Assembly: GCA_964035545.1 (NCBI GenBank)
Contig: OZ037766.1
Span: 8,441,722 to 8,505,721, forward strand
Direction: 5' to 3'
DNA length: 64,000 nt
From: Bugula neritina
Lineage: Eukaryota; Bryozoa; Gymnolaemata; Cheilostomatida; Bugulidae
Shown here: one piece after another, positions 1-13,316 of the stretch
Layout: each line of letters begins with the position of its first letter
How positions within the stretch are numbered: position 1 is the stretch's first letter
Program-made: the position numbers and the translations under genes
The notes under the pieces: generated by a model
What the model was told of the DNA's origin: nothing
What the model saw: only the letters and a program-made list of their open reading frames with translations
Databases searched by the model: none

Positions 1-837
1 ATAAGTGAATGGTGAGCTTTGGGCAGTATGAACAAGTGCGGATTTTAGATGTGAAATACAATGCTGATTAAGTGAATGATTTTTTTTATTCTGCACCTAA
101 AGGCAGTTCACTAAGTGACACAATATGTATTGTAATACCCAACAGATCTCTTACTACAGGCCAGTATGATTTATCGATGAGAATTGAGGCTGTTCCGAAT
201 ATTAGCTGCCTGAATATAATCAGTAAGTTATTAGTAACATGTGTACATAATTGCTTTACATTCCATAGAAGCTCAAATAGCTATATTTCACTTAAAAACA
301 AAATGTGTTCTTGTTTGTAGAGAGTAAACGCTGGAAAATGGTTTTAATATTCATTAGTGTTCAATAGCGCTGGCATTTACCAGCTCTGAAAACCTTTACT
401 CATAAACATAGCTGAAAACTAGCTCAGTGCGCTTCGCAAATACCGCACAAATCAAGACATTTGATAACTTGGAGCAATTTTAGGAAATATTAGTAATTAA
501 TTTAGCAACAAAATTCATTAATGTAATTTGAATTAAGAAATCACGTTACTATTGACAACACGGAAAAACTGAGGTCATGGTGCTATAGTAACAGTAAAAA
601 TTGGCATTCACTGATTCTGTTATGAATAACATTAAAAACACCAAAGTTGGAAATATTATAACAATAATAAGGCTCGAGGTTGACAATAAAAATAAGTAGA
701 TAATACAACTTTGAGTGTAGCTAATTGACTTCTTCTCAACGATACGCAAGAGCTACATCAAAACAACACGAATCTAAAATATTATGAATGTGCAAAACAT
801 AGCAACATCAAAACATTAGTATTTATTACGATAATAA
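1..837. other. AT-rich sequence without a recognised gene
   Basis: No reading frame here has recognisable protein similarity, and I see no repeat structure. An AATAAA-type signal on the minus strand (822-827) lies just past the stop of the candidate exon that follows. Confidence 0.4.
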
Positions 838-983
838 CTAGTGTAAAACAATAACAAACCAACCAGGGTCATGTTGATGCAACTGCTGATCATGTTGCAC
901 CATGGAGTGATGGTGAGACGCATTCTTATACATAATTCCAGCATGAGGATCATTATAATTGACACACATCATCTTAGCAACTA
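838..983 (-). CDS. Candidate terminal exon of an unidentified gene
   Basis: On the minus strand, a reading frame runs from a possible acceptor (CAG at 984-986) to a TAG stop at 838-840. It encodes about 48 residues rich in His and Gln, with motifs such as NYNDPHAGIMYKN and HHHSMVQHDQQLHQHD. The incoming phase (1) matches the outgoing phase of the candidate exon at 3,492-3,649, and an AATAAA-type signal follows at 827-822. I do not recognise the family. The composition looks more coding-like than the surrounding DNA, but this may be a chance open frame. Confidence 0.22.
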
Positions 984-3491
984 CTGCGGTAACAACTAGC
1001 CAAATAGTATAAAGAATGGTGCACGGAATGAGACGAAACCGCCACACATGCGAACTACTCAACCAACCGTTTCGAAATGACTATCCCTGCTAGAGCTTTG
1101 ATGGCCTAATCAAGTAGCAAGAGTGATAATTGAATTCACACACCAACTATTACCGATCGGCCAATGGGTGCGGAGGAGGTAATTGTAGGCATGAGGGTTA
1201 TCTCAACCTCACACCAGATAACTACGGCTAATATCTCTCAATAACAACAGCCACTCTCTAATATATCCCACCTCAACTACGCCACAAACTGCTATTTCAG
1301 CACCTATTACGTAACATTTACAATAATTATGTCAATAATATGAACATTACTCATTAATATTCCGATTTAGAAATAGGAAAACAGAAATATTACATGGTAG
1401 CCTATAGTACTTGAGTTAAAACATTTGAAGTTGAAAATTAAGCAAATGGCGGCATGCTCAATAACCCTTAATCAAAACAAGAATATCGATCACTATAAAA
1501 GTAGAAGTGTTTCAATTGAATAAACAAACAGAATAGCAATGAGCACATACATAATAGAAACATAGGAATGTCAACGGCTAAGTGTATTCTAATTACTGAG
1601 TCAACCATTATATACACATTATTTTATTTCGCCCAACAGAACAAAGCCTTAGTGAATTGCCATGAGAAATCAATGCTGCCATTTCAATAGCAGCCATTTC
1701 AAAAATATTTCTGTACTTAAACCAGTGCCACCCTCAGCAGTTTACCTGTTGGCCTAGTTAGAGGGTGAAGGGTCACATGGCAAGGGTTACTAGGTGCAAA
1801 ACAACACAGTTGTGTAAACACTGGTGAGGAGGGCTAACAAATCTGCCTCCATTGCTGCATATTTCCACATGCTATAATGGAGTTAAGAGAAAAAGTGAGC
1901 GTGCCAAGGGCTTATCTGCCTATCAAGAGTAGCAGGGCAGACCGAATGACTCCACTCATGCTCTGTTGATAAAGGCTCGAAGTTAAGTGGCAGCACAAGC
2001 CACTTGCCACTGAGTTTAACGCAAAGTCTAATTGGCAGGCTACACAGTAGAGAAAAATTGAAAACGTTATTTGCAGATTTTGAAATGTTCTACTCATTTC
2101 TTGGTCAAAAATATGATGGAAAGGAATTGTAAACCCTATATAATTTGATATTTTGATAATTTTCTAATGGGCTGCAATGGTTTGCATAAATGTGCTTGTT
2201 TTCTATACCCAAGTATAAAACATTATCGCTTGCTACTGTTACCAAGTAAACAAGTTTTATGTAATATTATATGGATTACTGAGTTATAATACTTGTAAGA
2301 ATTTCAGCTGACTCCAAAATATGACCCATACCATGGAAAAAGACTCAACTTACAGCTTAATGATGTAGTAAGCTTCAGGAACCCTCCACTGAGATAGCAG
2401 ACTGGCCACTGAAGTTACCCTAGGGCTGGTGGGACGAAATTAGCGGAAAGGGGCACAAGTTCTGCTATGAAATAGATGGGCAGGCAGGTTGATCAAGATT
2501 TGGAGGGTTGTGCTAAATCCTGGTTCTTTGAAAGGCCAAGTAAATTATTCAATCTAATTGGTCCGAAACTTAAAGACTTGCAGTATTACATTGACAGACT
2601 CGACTTGGAATAAATGTAAGCAGATTTCAAACAGTTGATGAAGCTTCAGTTTTGGTTCAGTTCTGCTACTGTGTTTGCGCCTTCAGTTTTGGTCATATTG
2701 AAAATAGCCTTACATTTAGTTATCAAATGAAGTTCAGCAAAGTTGAAGATTGGGAAGGTGTCTTACTAATTAATGCAGATGCTGAGGTTATCTCCAACGT
2801 GATCAACACTCCAAATCAGAAACTTACATGATGATAATTCAACTCAAGACACAACATCTGCCCTCCACTTAGCAAATTGAGTAGCTTCAAGAAAGTGCTC
2901 TGCTTTGGCAAAACCTCAAAAGACATGCAATGAGGAAAAAAGTGCAGGTTGTCAAATAGAGATCTGAGAAAATACTATAGTGTTTATTCTATTAGCCTAA
3001 ACTTGTGCCAGATACGAGCCTGATGAACTGTTACTACACATTCTTTCCTGGTTGTAGCATCAGAAGAGTAGATTGCCAAGAGAATAGGTAGTTTAGCAGT
3101 ACCAGTGCATAGCTGACGAAAATCTGTCCATCAAAACTCTACCAGTACTAATCACGACAACTCATCTAAGCAGAAAGCTCAGCACAATGACTAACAGAAC
3201 TGACAAAGTCCAAAGCAAAGCCAAAAGGTGAAACCCATGTAATGAGCAACTAATCCCTAGGCAAAACTCTACCAGTAGAAAAAACAGCAGAGCAGGCGCA
3301 AATACATTTTGCAAACCACTCAAAGAGAATAGGAGTGTTGAACGTACCTTAGAATTTAGACAGTTACGAGAGCATACCCACATTTACAGACTCTTGACAA
3401 CTAACTTCTATTAATCGTGGGATTTGCCATTCCCATAATTTGAAATAGATGCTAACCATTACGATTCCTTCACTATTAAATTCTAACTTAC
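984..3491. other. No gene recognised
   Basis: AT-rich sequence with only short chance frames. If the two flanking candidate exons are real, this would be their intron. No convincing transposon ends, RNA genes or tandem arrays were seen. Confidence 0.4.
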
Positions 3492-3649
3492 CCATCATCT
3501 CATCAGCTCCCGTTTCACTAGTAGAAATGTTGGCTGAGTGAACGTGACTGTTAGCTGGATTAACAGGCGTGTGAGTATGACGATATGGGGAGTAGAGGTG
3601 GTGGCTGCCTAGCTGTGAATAGTTCACTACGCCACTCACCCCTTGCTCG
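3492..3649 (-). CDS. Candidate internal exon of an unidentified gene
   Basis: A 158-nt minus-strand open segment lies between a possible acceptor (CTACAG, minus strand, just above 3,649) and a good donor (G|GTAAGTT, just below 3,492). It encodes about 52 residues with His, Ser and Tyr-rich motifs such as NYSQLGSHHLYSPYRHTHTP and ends in EMM. Its G+C is higher than the surroundings. Phases are 2 in and 1 out; the outgoing phase fits the candidate exon at 838-983. In the same frame two stops lie just upstream, so the exon cannot extend far. No family is recognised, and no further 5' exons were found. Confidence 0.25.
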
Positions 3650-6600
3650 CTGTAGTCATCCAGCTTTCACGACAATAAAAGTCACTGCTTTGAAGTAACA
3701 GCCCCACTGAGGGGTTGCTCAAAATAACTAGTATAAATATCAGAATATACAGAAATGATATCGATGGAAGTTTCGGTTGAGTAGCCGAAATAACTTGGCT
3801 CTGCAGCGTGAGTGTTCAAGAGGCTGTGAAACATAACCAACTGCGATAATGCACCGAGTGACCTCCGCACTAAGTAACCCCTTCATAACTCGACTGAGAT
3901 GATAGCTAAATAATTACAACAATGTAGTAATACAAAGAGGCACAATGCATACACCGAGGCATTGAATTTCATTGGCAAGTCAAAGATCAAACACCATTGA
4001 GTGAGAGAATAGCCTCATTTTGAAAAGAAAAAGTAGAAAGCATGTAAACACAAGCTATCATCTACATTTCAGCTAGGGCAGATTATAAATGGCAGCTAAG
4101 CTTTTATCACGATATTGATCTTATTTCATACGATACACATGTTTTATGACTTTAGATCAAGCTGATAGCAATACTGAATCAGCTCATCTTCCAACTCATC
4201 AAATAAGCATAATGTTGAATCATAGGAATAAAAACATGAATATTTCAACTATATCCTAGTATTTTATGTAATAACATTGCGTAATATTGTAACAGACCAG
4301 CAAAATATAAACACGTGCTCGCAAGTGTAAATAAGCTTTTAGCATCTATGATAACACGGGAACTCCACAGCGTCGATTTGGCATAAGCAAGACAACTTAC
4401 CATATAAACTTATAAATAACACTAAAACTTCACTAACTTTTCAAATAAGGGGATGGGAGAAGCATGAATTAGTTGGTAATAACTTTAAATATTGTGAAGT
4501 TGAAAGTAGAGTTATCTTGCTCCGTAGAGCAGTTGCAATTTGGCTGGTTCACCGTTTCAAATGGTAGCTGGCAGGAAACAAGGTCTGACTTGAGCGGTAT
4601 ATAGGTGTTCTCAAGTGCTGGTTTCCAACATGAGGCAACATAAGCTGACAGCATTTTAATACATTATTTATATTTTCCTCGCCCGGTTAACAGAATCAAT
4701 AAGTCTTCGGCTAAATTTAATCAAACATGAATGTAAAAAGTCGAGAAGCCCCAGGAGAGGAAAACCTACAGCAACTTACACTTGTTTTATAAAAGAAAAG
4801 AGAGAATTAATGAAATATAGTATAATATACGTGCTCAAACGAACAATGACTGTTTACAAACTAGTGAAAGTGATATATAGATGATACATTAGTAAGCCAA
4901 TGAAATCACTAAGTTGTAGCCTACTAAAACAGCCTAAAATCAATAAAACTAAAAACATGCATCAATGTTAATTATTACATTAGAATTCAACCAGACCTTG
5001 CACTCACCACCTAATGAAATCCATATTTCACATCTAAAGTGAAACCAACCATACAGTAGACTAACGAGAAAAATATACCCTGAAGCTCAAGTTATAGAAG
5101 AATTGGCTGCATTAGTTGAACTGTTATTTGACCTTTTTTCTAACAAATTATTCGGAATTGACATTTTTCTTAGAATGAGCCGTTTGAATGGATTTTCAGT
5201 TTTCATTCGTTAGATGAAACTGTTCCCAAACACCGAATGAAAAATCCATTAGTATACTGCGAAGCATGGTAACGCAACGTATGTCAGCAGGAATTTTAAA
5301 GAAGCCCGTCAAGAGCTTCCAGGAAGATCTGCCGACAGAAAAATGCCAGAATCTCCGGTTTTGAAAGAATGCTATCATTGGTGTTAGACACAAAGCACCA
5401 TAAACTCCGTCTCAAACAAGCCAGACTTCAAACAAAGTAGATTTATCCATCTAATGATGCAAAACCAAATCCATAGAGCAATAAATATACATATGTTAAG
5501 GTAAAAGGTTAAATATGCGCAGTTACATATCAGAAACTAGACTGAGGATATACCTGGAAAGTGGTGCGTGTGGGGTATTCAGTAGTCCTGTAGATACAAA
5601 AAGAGAGTATTCCTAAAGCCCCCCCCCTCTTAACGAGGAAATATTTGAACTCAGACTAATAGGGTTTAAAACTTTTTGCTAAAGATGCAGAGTCCAAAAA
5701 GTTCAGTCTCCTGCTGCATTCACAAAAATTAGATAATCTCTCGTAAAACATTCACTAAAAACTATACTGAATGGTTTTTAGCAGTTGTCCTACTTTATTT
5801 CTAAAACTGCTATTACGTATTAGGTAGAGAAATACTGTATGGCAAAGTTTAGTGCAGTTACTTCATAGATAGACAATATTATTGAAACTATATTGAATGC
5901 ATATATATGCTTTTAAGATTGTCAAAACTATAGTGGAAATGATATTAGCCTGTTTTAAAGGCGTACTACTGTTTCCACAACAACTACTACTACTACTCTA
6001 TCTATTTTGTTATTAGTTGGGTAACCACAATTATCCTCTCATAACCAACTTCAACCAACTTGGTATTTACAGATTCACCAGAATATTATTGCTTTCACAA
6101 GGGCTGTGCAATGATACTGCTGTACATAGTGTTTACTCCTTTATTGCCAACTCTGGGTGTCATGTTTTGTTTGACAACAAAAACACTCAGTGCTTCTAGT
6201 CATAATGAGATCATATCAAAACATTAGGAAACTGCAAGTTGCAGCAGGAAACTGTTCAACAGTATTGTCAAGTGATAAAATCAATGATAATTAAGATATC
6301 CCCAACCATGCTACTTTTGTTCTGCTAACCAGTGAAAAAATACCAATATTTTAATTCTGAAAGTTCTGGATGGAGTCCTAACTGTGATAATCCGCCACAG
6401 TTATCTGGGATTACTAACCGTAATGAATATTTATTACATGTGTAGTTCAGACAACATATCAAATACAGAACATCGCAGCCAGGATTCTGAGGTAACTGTG
6501 ACTTTAGCCACTAGTTTTCATGTTTGATTCAGTCTAATAAATCAGAATCGGTTAATCTGAACCTATAGGCACGCTCTGTTGCATCAGTGAATGCAGCTTA

Positions 6601-7301
6601 TCTTCAGAGAGGATGCTATATTTATAGACACTCTCATCTTCCCTAGCTACATATCTCTAGCTTAAGAGATGCTAGGTACTTTCAGCTGGTCAAATTTCAC
6701 TTCCTCAACAAATAATGTTTAACTCAGTACACATTTGCACATCAAAAATGTACATTGTGTGTGATATGCTATCCTAAAGATTCATATAAAAATCAGATCA
6801 AACAGTTCCAAATAATGAGTTACAAAACCGTTTATGCAATAGAGATAAATTATTCTGTTATCCATTTGTATGACTAGAAGTTTGGCAACTCCAAGCTTCT
6901 ACTTCTTAAAAAGGTTCCTTTCTGGGAGCCATCCATATTTCTTAGTCGAGATTATTGTAAAGGTGACCGTATTAAATCATTTACTCATCTCACTCAAAGT
7001 TTAACTTTATTATAGTATGCCAGAGAAAAATGCTGGTCTCTTTTGTAAAAATCAGCTAACAGCCAAATTTTGTGCTGGTTGCATCACCTAATATTACGCT
7101 TTGATAAAAGAATGCACTACTTATTAACCTCAAACGTAACAATTTTGCGTATAAATATTCTAAATTCTCACACAAGGTACTCATATGCACTCCACACTGA
7201 GTGCTAAATAAGTTTCACCTTTTGTATTCTAACATTAGTTTGTTGAAATTTTGCTAAGCACCTGGTTGCCAACATGCGCCTATATATGGCTTATATTATT
7301 G

Positions 7302-7413
<112 letters not shown>

Positions 7414-10400
7414 AATATTGAAATGCTCTGCTTTGGCAGCTTAGAAAGTGCCCTGTTGTGAAGAAGGGTGGGGGAGGGTATTATCATATTCAATAAGTAA
7501 GACTTGTATATAAAGTCACTAAGAAAACTTTTAGGTTGCTAGTTACAGCTTTTATTCTGGTGAAAAACCCCAAAATAAATTGTTACTTAATCACCAAACT
7601 TTAGGCAGCAACCACAAGCTTACAACTGCAACATAATTTGTTCTTCCGAAAAATATGAGTATACTGGAGAGAGCCAAGCAGCTACAGTATCAAGTGTGTG
7701 AGTCAAGGTGGGGACTTGAGAAGCTAGTTCGGAGATATGAAATCTCAATGACCCAATCAATACATCTTACCACAAATTGAAACACGTCAACAAGAACTAG
7801 AAGTGATACATTAAGTACCATACACCAAACTTGGAGTATTCAAACGTAACCATCACTGTACATTATGAAGCTCTTTAACTGCATCGTAGTTTAGTCTCAT
7901 GGTGGGAGTAGCAAGCTATTATCTGTAACTTTGGTACAGTTTCTGTGCTGCTATGCTTTATTGCATCTGAGACCTTCAGTTTTTTGTTGACCATTATAAA
8001 TTATTAAACTTTCTAAGACTGCTAAATTGTACTTAGCCAAAAGCAAGGCAGATGTCACATTATATGAATCAAGCAGAAGTAGTTTTTTGACCAAAACTGA
8101 AAGCCTCCAGTCTGATCTAATTAAGATCAACGAGTAAAAAGTAGCAATAGATTACACTATAAAAAAGAGGGAATCTCACCTGGGCCACTGAAATCCATAA
8201 CTAGTTTCTACTGAGAAGAAATGCCAGTAATATAATGGAAGATATTCCTGTGGAGCGTCTTTATCAAGCACTGAAATTGATAAATATCAGGATTAATTTT
8301 CCCGCACAGGATACCCCTGTGGAAAATTCAGATTGGAGCAAGACAACTAAAAGAATCATGCAACGAGTTTAATAAAAATGACAATATTCATATTTAAAAT
8401 TGAATGACAACTTTATATACTTTGAAAATCAGCTAACAGATCCATGTTTTATAATTTATGAATATTTGTGGATGAAAAGTCAACAATGATTAGAAGTGGT
8501 GCAAATAAAAGGTAGCACTTACTGCAGCCGTTGACAGAGTGTTTATTCTGGAATACTGCAAAGCCTATCTTGAGCTCCTAAAAGTGCCTGTAAGAATGAA
8601 AACCCCATTGCAAACAAAAGTCAAACAAAGTGTGGTAAAAAATAGATACTGAACTATTGAATGAAAAGCCTGAACAAAACCTTTTGAAAACTGATGAAGT
8701 GTGCATTTGTTTGAGGGGAAATAACTCCTTATTAGTAAACTTACAGACAGCTGTTAGAATCCCCACAGGAACCATTTACAATACCAGTGAGCACAGCACT
8801 ATTGCAGTACTTTTCAAATTATCTTCTAAATTAATATTGAAATAAATGATATGGATAAGAACTAAATGGTTGAACTGAAACCTTGCCAACAACATTACAT
8901 GGTTTTAATTTGACAATCTAAACTTGAAGGGTGATAACTTAGAAAAAATAACTAAGGTATGAACTGAACACACGTCGTTGCTCAGAGCTGTACGGCCAAC
9001 TTGGGTAAAAGCTATTTCAAAATGAATGCAACTTTCAGTAAAAAGTATATAGAAAAGGAAAAGCTAGTCTCGTGGGCATCAACCCACAGTAATCCCAAAA
9101 CACTAAAACTAAACACAAAATATTGCACATAATTTTTAAAACAAATTAACTTGAATTCAAATTTTCATCATTAAAAATACACTGTCCAAGACATCTTCAT
9201 CTAAAACCAGTTGCAGTATCTTCATTATAAAAATACCAGTAACTTTATTGTATACATGAGAAAGTAAACAATGGTATAGAGATAATTTGCTCAAAGAATA
9301 CTATCTATTACAAGATACAGTTTACTGAACAGTTGCTGGAAGTTCTAATTTACTGTTGCCTTGGAACTGCGAAAATTCACCTGTAAAGCTTATTTATGTA
9401 AGCTGCACATGTTGAAATACTAAATGAATTGTGTCACAACTGTGCCTAAATTACTCAAGTGGAAAAAAACCAATTAGTATAACTAATGAATTTTTTGGGG
9501 AACACATGACAGCACTGGATTTTAGATGTAAACAACTCTTGCATTTACTGACAAATAATGCTAATAAAAATGTTGGCTAATTCCAGCTACGGAAGCAGGG
9601 GCAACTGGATAAGTGAAACTTGTCCATAAATAAGCTCACATTCTGCTGTGGATTCCCAATTAATTTAAATACAAGCAAATAACCATTTGCACAGTATAAG
9701 ATTAATGAGGCTAGCTCAAAATTCAAAAGTATTGTTTTACCATTTCATGCTTCTGATAAACATCATTTATATCACTTTTTATACCTTTAAAATCTGCAGA
9801 ATCGTTATAAAATAAACTTTCTGACTTCAACTTCCTATCTACACGTTTACCTTATTCATTCTGTGGAGTACTTTAGCATTATTCTGGTAATTATGAATCA
9901 ATACATATTCAGTGCAATACTAAAATTTATGTAATGCTAAGCAAATTTAATTTTCAAATTTATCAGAGCACTTTAAGAAATTTCGTAGAGCTGAATCTTG
10001 TGAAAAACAGCCAGAATTCAATTTAAAATTTTCACCAGCTTTTGCTATATATTCTACTATCAGTAAATCTAAACAGGTTTTCAAGATTTTTGAAAAAAAA
10101 TCCAAAAAAGTTACACGTGTTGTTAACTTCACACTTCACTCCCAATAGGTAAAAAATTAAGCATAAAATTAAAACACTTATGATGCAACTATTTATTATT
10201 CCCTTTGTTTTTTTGAGTTTATAGGAATAGGAGCAGCATAGGTTTTGAAAATATAAATAAACCTGAATTTTCAAATATGAATCATATTTTAAACGTGTTA
10301 AAAAACATTTTTTAATAACGCTTTGTGTTGAAGGTATTCTGTCAGATAACATTGTCGCTAAAATGCCAATTATTAGACGCCGGTGCATATTTTATTTATG

Positions 10401-11749
10401 ATGAGAGAGAGGCTAAGCATGTTTGCTGACTCAGCACCCTCTCCAACATTGTAAACAACTCTTTCAGCAACAACCGGCTAGTTAGGTTTATTCTTATTTT
10501 AAATTCATTATAATGCCAAATCGCTATTGCATTTTTCCAAATTATAGATCTACCTTTACATCTGTTATGTCATATAATCTAATTATAATCACAATTCTCA
10601 CGATTTTATACATTCAGACATTAAGCAAGAATTTTCCAAAAATATTCTTTATCTTTTAGCTTTCTGTAAATACTCTAACCTCGCTATCAATTTTAATAAA
10701 TGAAGCATCTCAAGGCTACAAGCTTTGAAAATGCAAAAATAAACCTTTTCGGATGCGCAATGGATCTAAAGATTTATGAAAGATTTAAATCAAAATTGAA
10801 AGCTTGGTAGAATTCCTACAAAATATGCATTGATAAAATTTCAATTGCAAAAGTATGTCACAAAAGTCACAAAAAAAGAAGAGGTCTGGTGAATAAATAA
10901 TAACAAGTTCTTATACGAACCTGGAAGCTCTGAAGACAAGTAAAAAATAAAAGAAATCAAAGGCAAGGCCTCAAAAAGAATTATTGCAAACAAATAATAA
11001 GTTCTGAACTCAAAAGCAATGAATACGTGGGCAGCTGCAACAGTGTTAGAGTCAGAGTTAGAATACTGAAAATAATGGATCAAAAGACAAGATGACTAGT
11101 GATAACAAAATAGGGCATTTCACCTAAAAGCAGATGTGGACAGGCTGTGTGTGAACAAAAAAGAAAGCAGCAGGAGAATGGTGCCGATTGAGAAATTTGT
11201 AAAGGCTGAAGAATGCAGTTTGTAAATTAACATTGAAAGAACAGGTATATATTGAGACACAATATTTAGTAACTTTATAAAAAGATAGAATAACAAGAGC
11301 ACTATAAAATGAAAAAATGAGATTGAGAAAACAGAAAAAAACTCTACATGGTCAGCATAGTAGAAAATTAGATAAAATGTTGGTGAAACTAGCTAAAATA
11401 CCAAGAGTTGAAACAATTAGGGAAGCTGTTATTAGCTGCTAAAAAGATGAAACTGTGAGAAAGTGTGAAAGAATGAGTTCTACTACTGAGCCGAGCACTT
11501 AATTTTAAGAGTAAGTCAGTTGTTAAGTGGCTTAGAAATCTGGTGCAGTTTCAACATACACACTATCACTATACCTAAATCCAACAATAGTCAAACTAAA
11601 ACGTGTTTTATGCTATTACTATTTTAATTTAAATTTCAATTTGCAATAAAAACTTTTCTTATTTTACTTATAGTTTGAGTTTCAGTCTGTTTTTAATTCA
11701 ACTAACCAAATTTGAATAATTAAAAACCATGTGAATACGTATATACAAT

Positions 11750-12080
11750 ATTACTCAAATAATATTAGTAGTATAAGTATCAGTATTACCTATTCGTATT
11801 GGCTATTTAATTGTTATTATGACTACAATTAAGTTTAACTAATAAAGAACTACTATAAGTATAACTATAACTACAAGTATAAGTATAACTATTAGTATTA
11901 CTACTACTATACTACTACTACTAGTACTACTATTAGTATTAGACTTACTCTTAGTATTAGTATTACTATTACTATTAGTAATACTGTATTAGTATTACTA
12001 TTAGTATTACTATAAGTATTACTATTAGTATTACTATTACTAATAGTAATAGTAATAGTATTACTATTAGTATTAGGCTA
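11750..12080. repeat. Degenerate TAGTAT/TACTAT trinucleotide tract
   Basis: The sequence is dominated by permutations of ATT/AGT/ACT triplets with a 3- and 6-bp rhythm (AGTATT, AGTATA and their complements). Related tracts occur at 12,780-12,960, 19,970-20,130, 20,300-20,420 and 20,490-20,620, and a more diverged AGTAAC-type tract at 13,010-13,240. Confidence 0.85.
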
Positions 12081-12523
12081 GGACTACGACAGAGATCGAA
12101 AACTGAAAGTGTACACAAGAATACTTACACTAAAAATACTACGCAAGTCTTATTAAATCTATAGTTTTCATGAAAAACATTTCTACTACGGCTAAGCTCT
12201 TTTATTGAGCTTCAACTATGATTACAACTTTGAGTTTTACTTTGCCTGTAGGTACTACTAGTGATCGGAAGTCTAGCCTTAAAATATGTTGTCAGAAAGT
12301 AATAGTAGCATAACTGTGTAGTATAGAAAAACCGTTTTATTGATCTCAACAGAAACGCGAAGTACTAGAAAAAAAGCTATTCTAGCTATTCCAGTTTGTT
12401 CTTAACATCTTTTCCGCAAGTTAGCAACGTTTCAGATGAGCTTCAAATGAACTTAAAAATAAATAGCAAAGCCATGTTGCACTTGTGTTTTGATAGTCAT
12501 TGTTAATTATAGCTGATGATAAA

Positions 12524-12748
12524 AATATTATAATATTTTGTTGCTATTGTATGTTGCGCAATTCTATACTCATAAATATTCAAAATGATATAATTATATG
12601 TCTTGAGCTTGAAAATCTTTTAACTAATACTAATACTAATAGTATTAGTATTAGTTAAAAGATTTTCAAGCTCAAGACATATATCATTTTGAATATTTAT
12701 GAGTATAGAATTGCGCAACATACAATAGCAACAAAATATTATAATATT
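12524..12748. repeat. Large near-perfect inverted repeat (palindrome)
   Basis: The left arm 12,524-12,637 and right arm 12,641-12,748 are reverse complements around a 3-nt centre (AAT at 12,638-12,640). The only difference I see is a 6-nt length difference near 12,590 in an AT-rich stretch. The inner 20 nt of each arm are made of the same TAGTAT-type repeat found around it; the outer parts are unique sequence. The structure could extrude as a long hairpin or cruciform. Confidence 0.93.
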
Positions 12749-12779
12749 ATAATATATTATATTATAAATTATATTATAA

Positions 12780-13245
12780 TATAAATTATATTAGTAATAC
12801 TAAGTTAATAGTTATAGACTATAGTTAAAAATAACTATAAATATAAATTTTACTATTAGTATTAGTATTACTTTTAGTGTTATATTAATAGTTAGTATTC
12901 TATTGGTATTGCTGTATTACTATTACTATTAGTATTAAATTTAGTTTTACTGATTTACATTGCTTACTTAGTATGACTTAGTATCACTCTGTTTTACACA
13001 ATTAGTTAGTGTAACAGCTACGCCTACTGTAAGTGCTAGTCCTAGAGTCTAGACTGTAACACTAACAGTAACTTTGGGTAGCAGTAATACTGTAACTATT
13101 ATGCTTACTCTGACTAAGATTAATTCTTGGAGTTAGTATAACAGTAAGACTAAGAAAATTACTCAAAGTCAGGCTCACTGTAAAAGTAACAGTAACATAA
13201 GAGTAAGAGTAACTGCAAGTCACTTAGTGCTGCTGTTATTCTTGC
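12780..13245. repeat. TA-rich and AGTAAC-type degenerate repeats
   Basis: Runs of ATTATA and AGTATT grade into a diverged AGTAAC/ACTGTAAC-like six-base rhythm up to about 13,245, just ahead of the TSR3 start codon. Confidence 0.7.
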
Positions 13246-13292
13246 AATTAGTAATTGTTTTAGTCTTCCTGTTACACTAGCTCCAAGACTAC

Positions 13293-13316
13293 ATGAAAAC
13301 AAATGGGAAAAAGTAA
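13293..13316 (+). other. Short upstream ORF overlapping the TSR3 start codon
   Basis: An ATG ten bases upstream of the TSR3 ATG opens a seven-codon frame (ending TAA at 13,314-13,316) that overlaps the main start in another frame. It matters only if the transcript begins upstream of it, which cannot be seen here. Confidence 0.5.

Noticed and set aside
5196-5400. Broken plus-strand frames (MVTQRMSAGILKKPVKSF and flanking pieces) suggesting a decayed gene
   Set aside because: No family could be named, and frame changes every 20 codons are expected by chance.
8238-8372. 45-codon plus-strand ORF starting MEDIPVERLYQAL
   Set aside because: Composition is plausible but there is no homology, no splice partners and no context.
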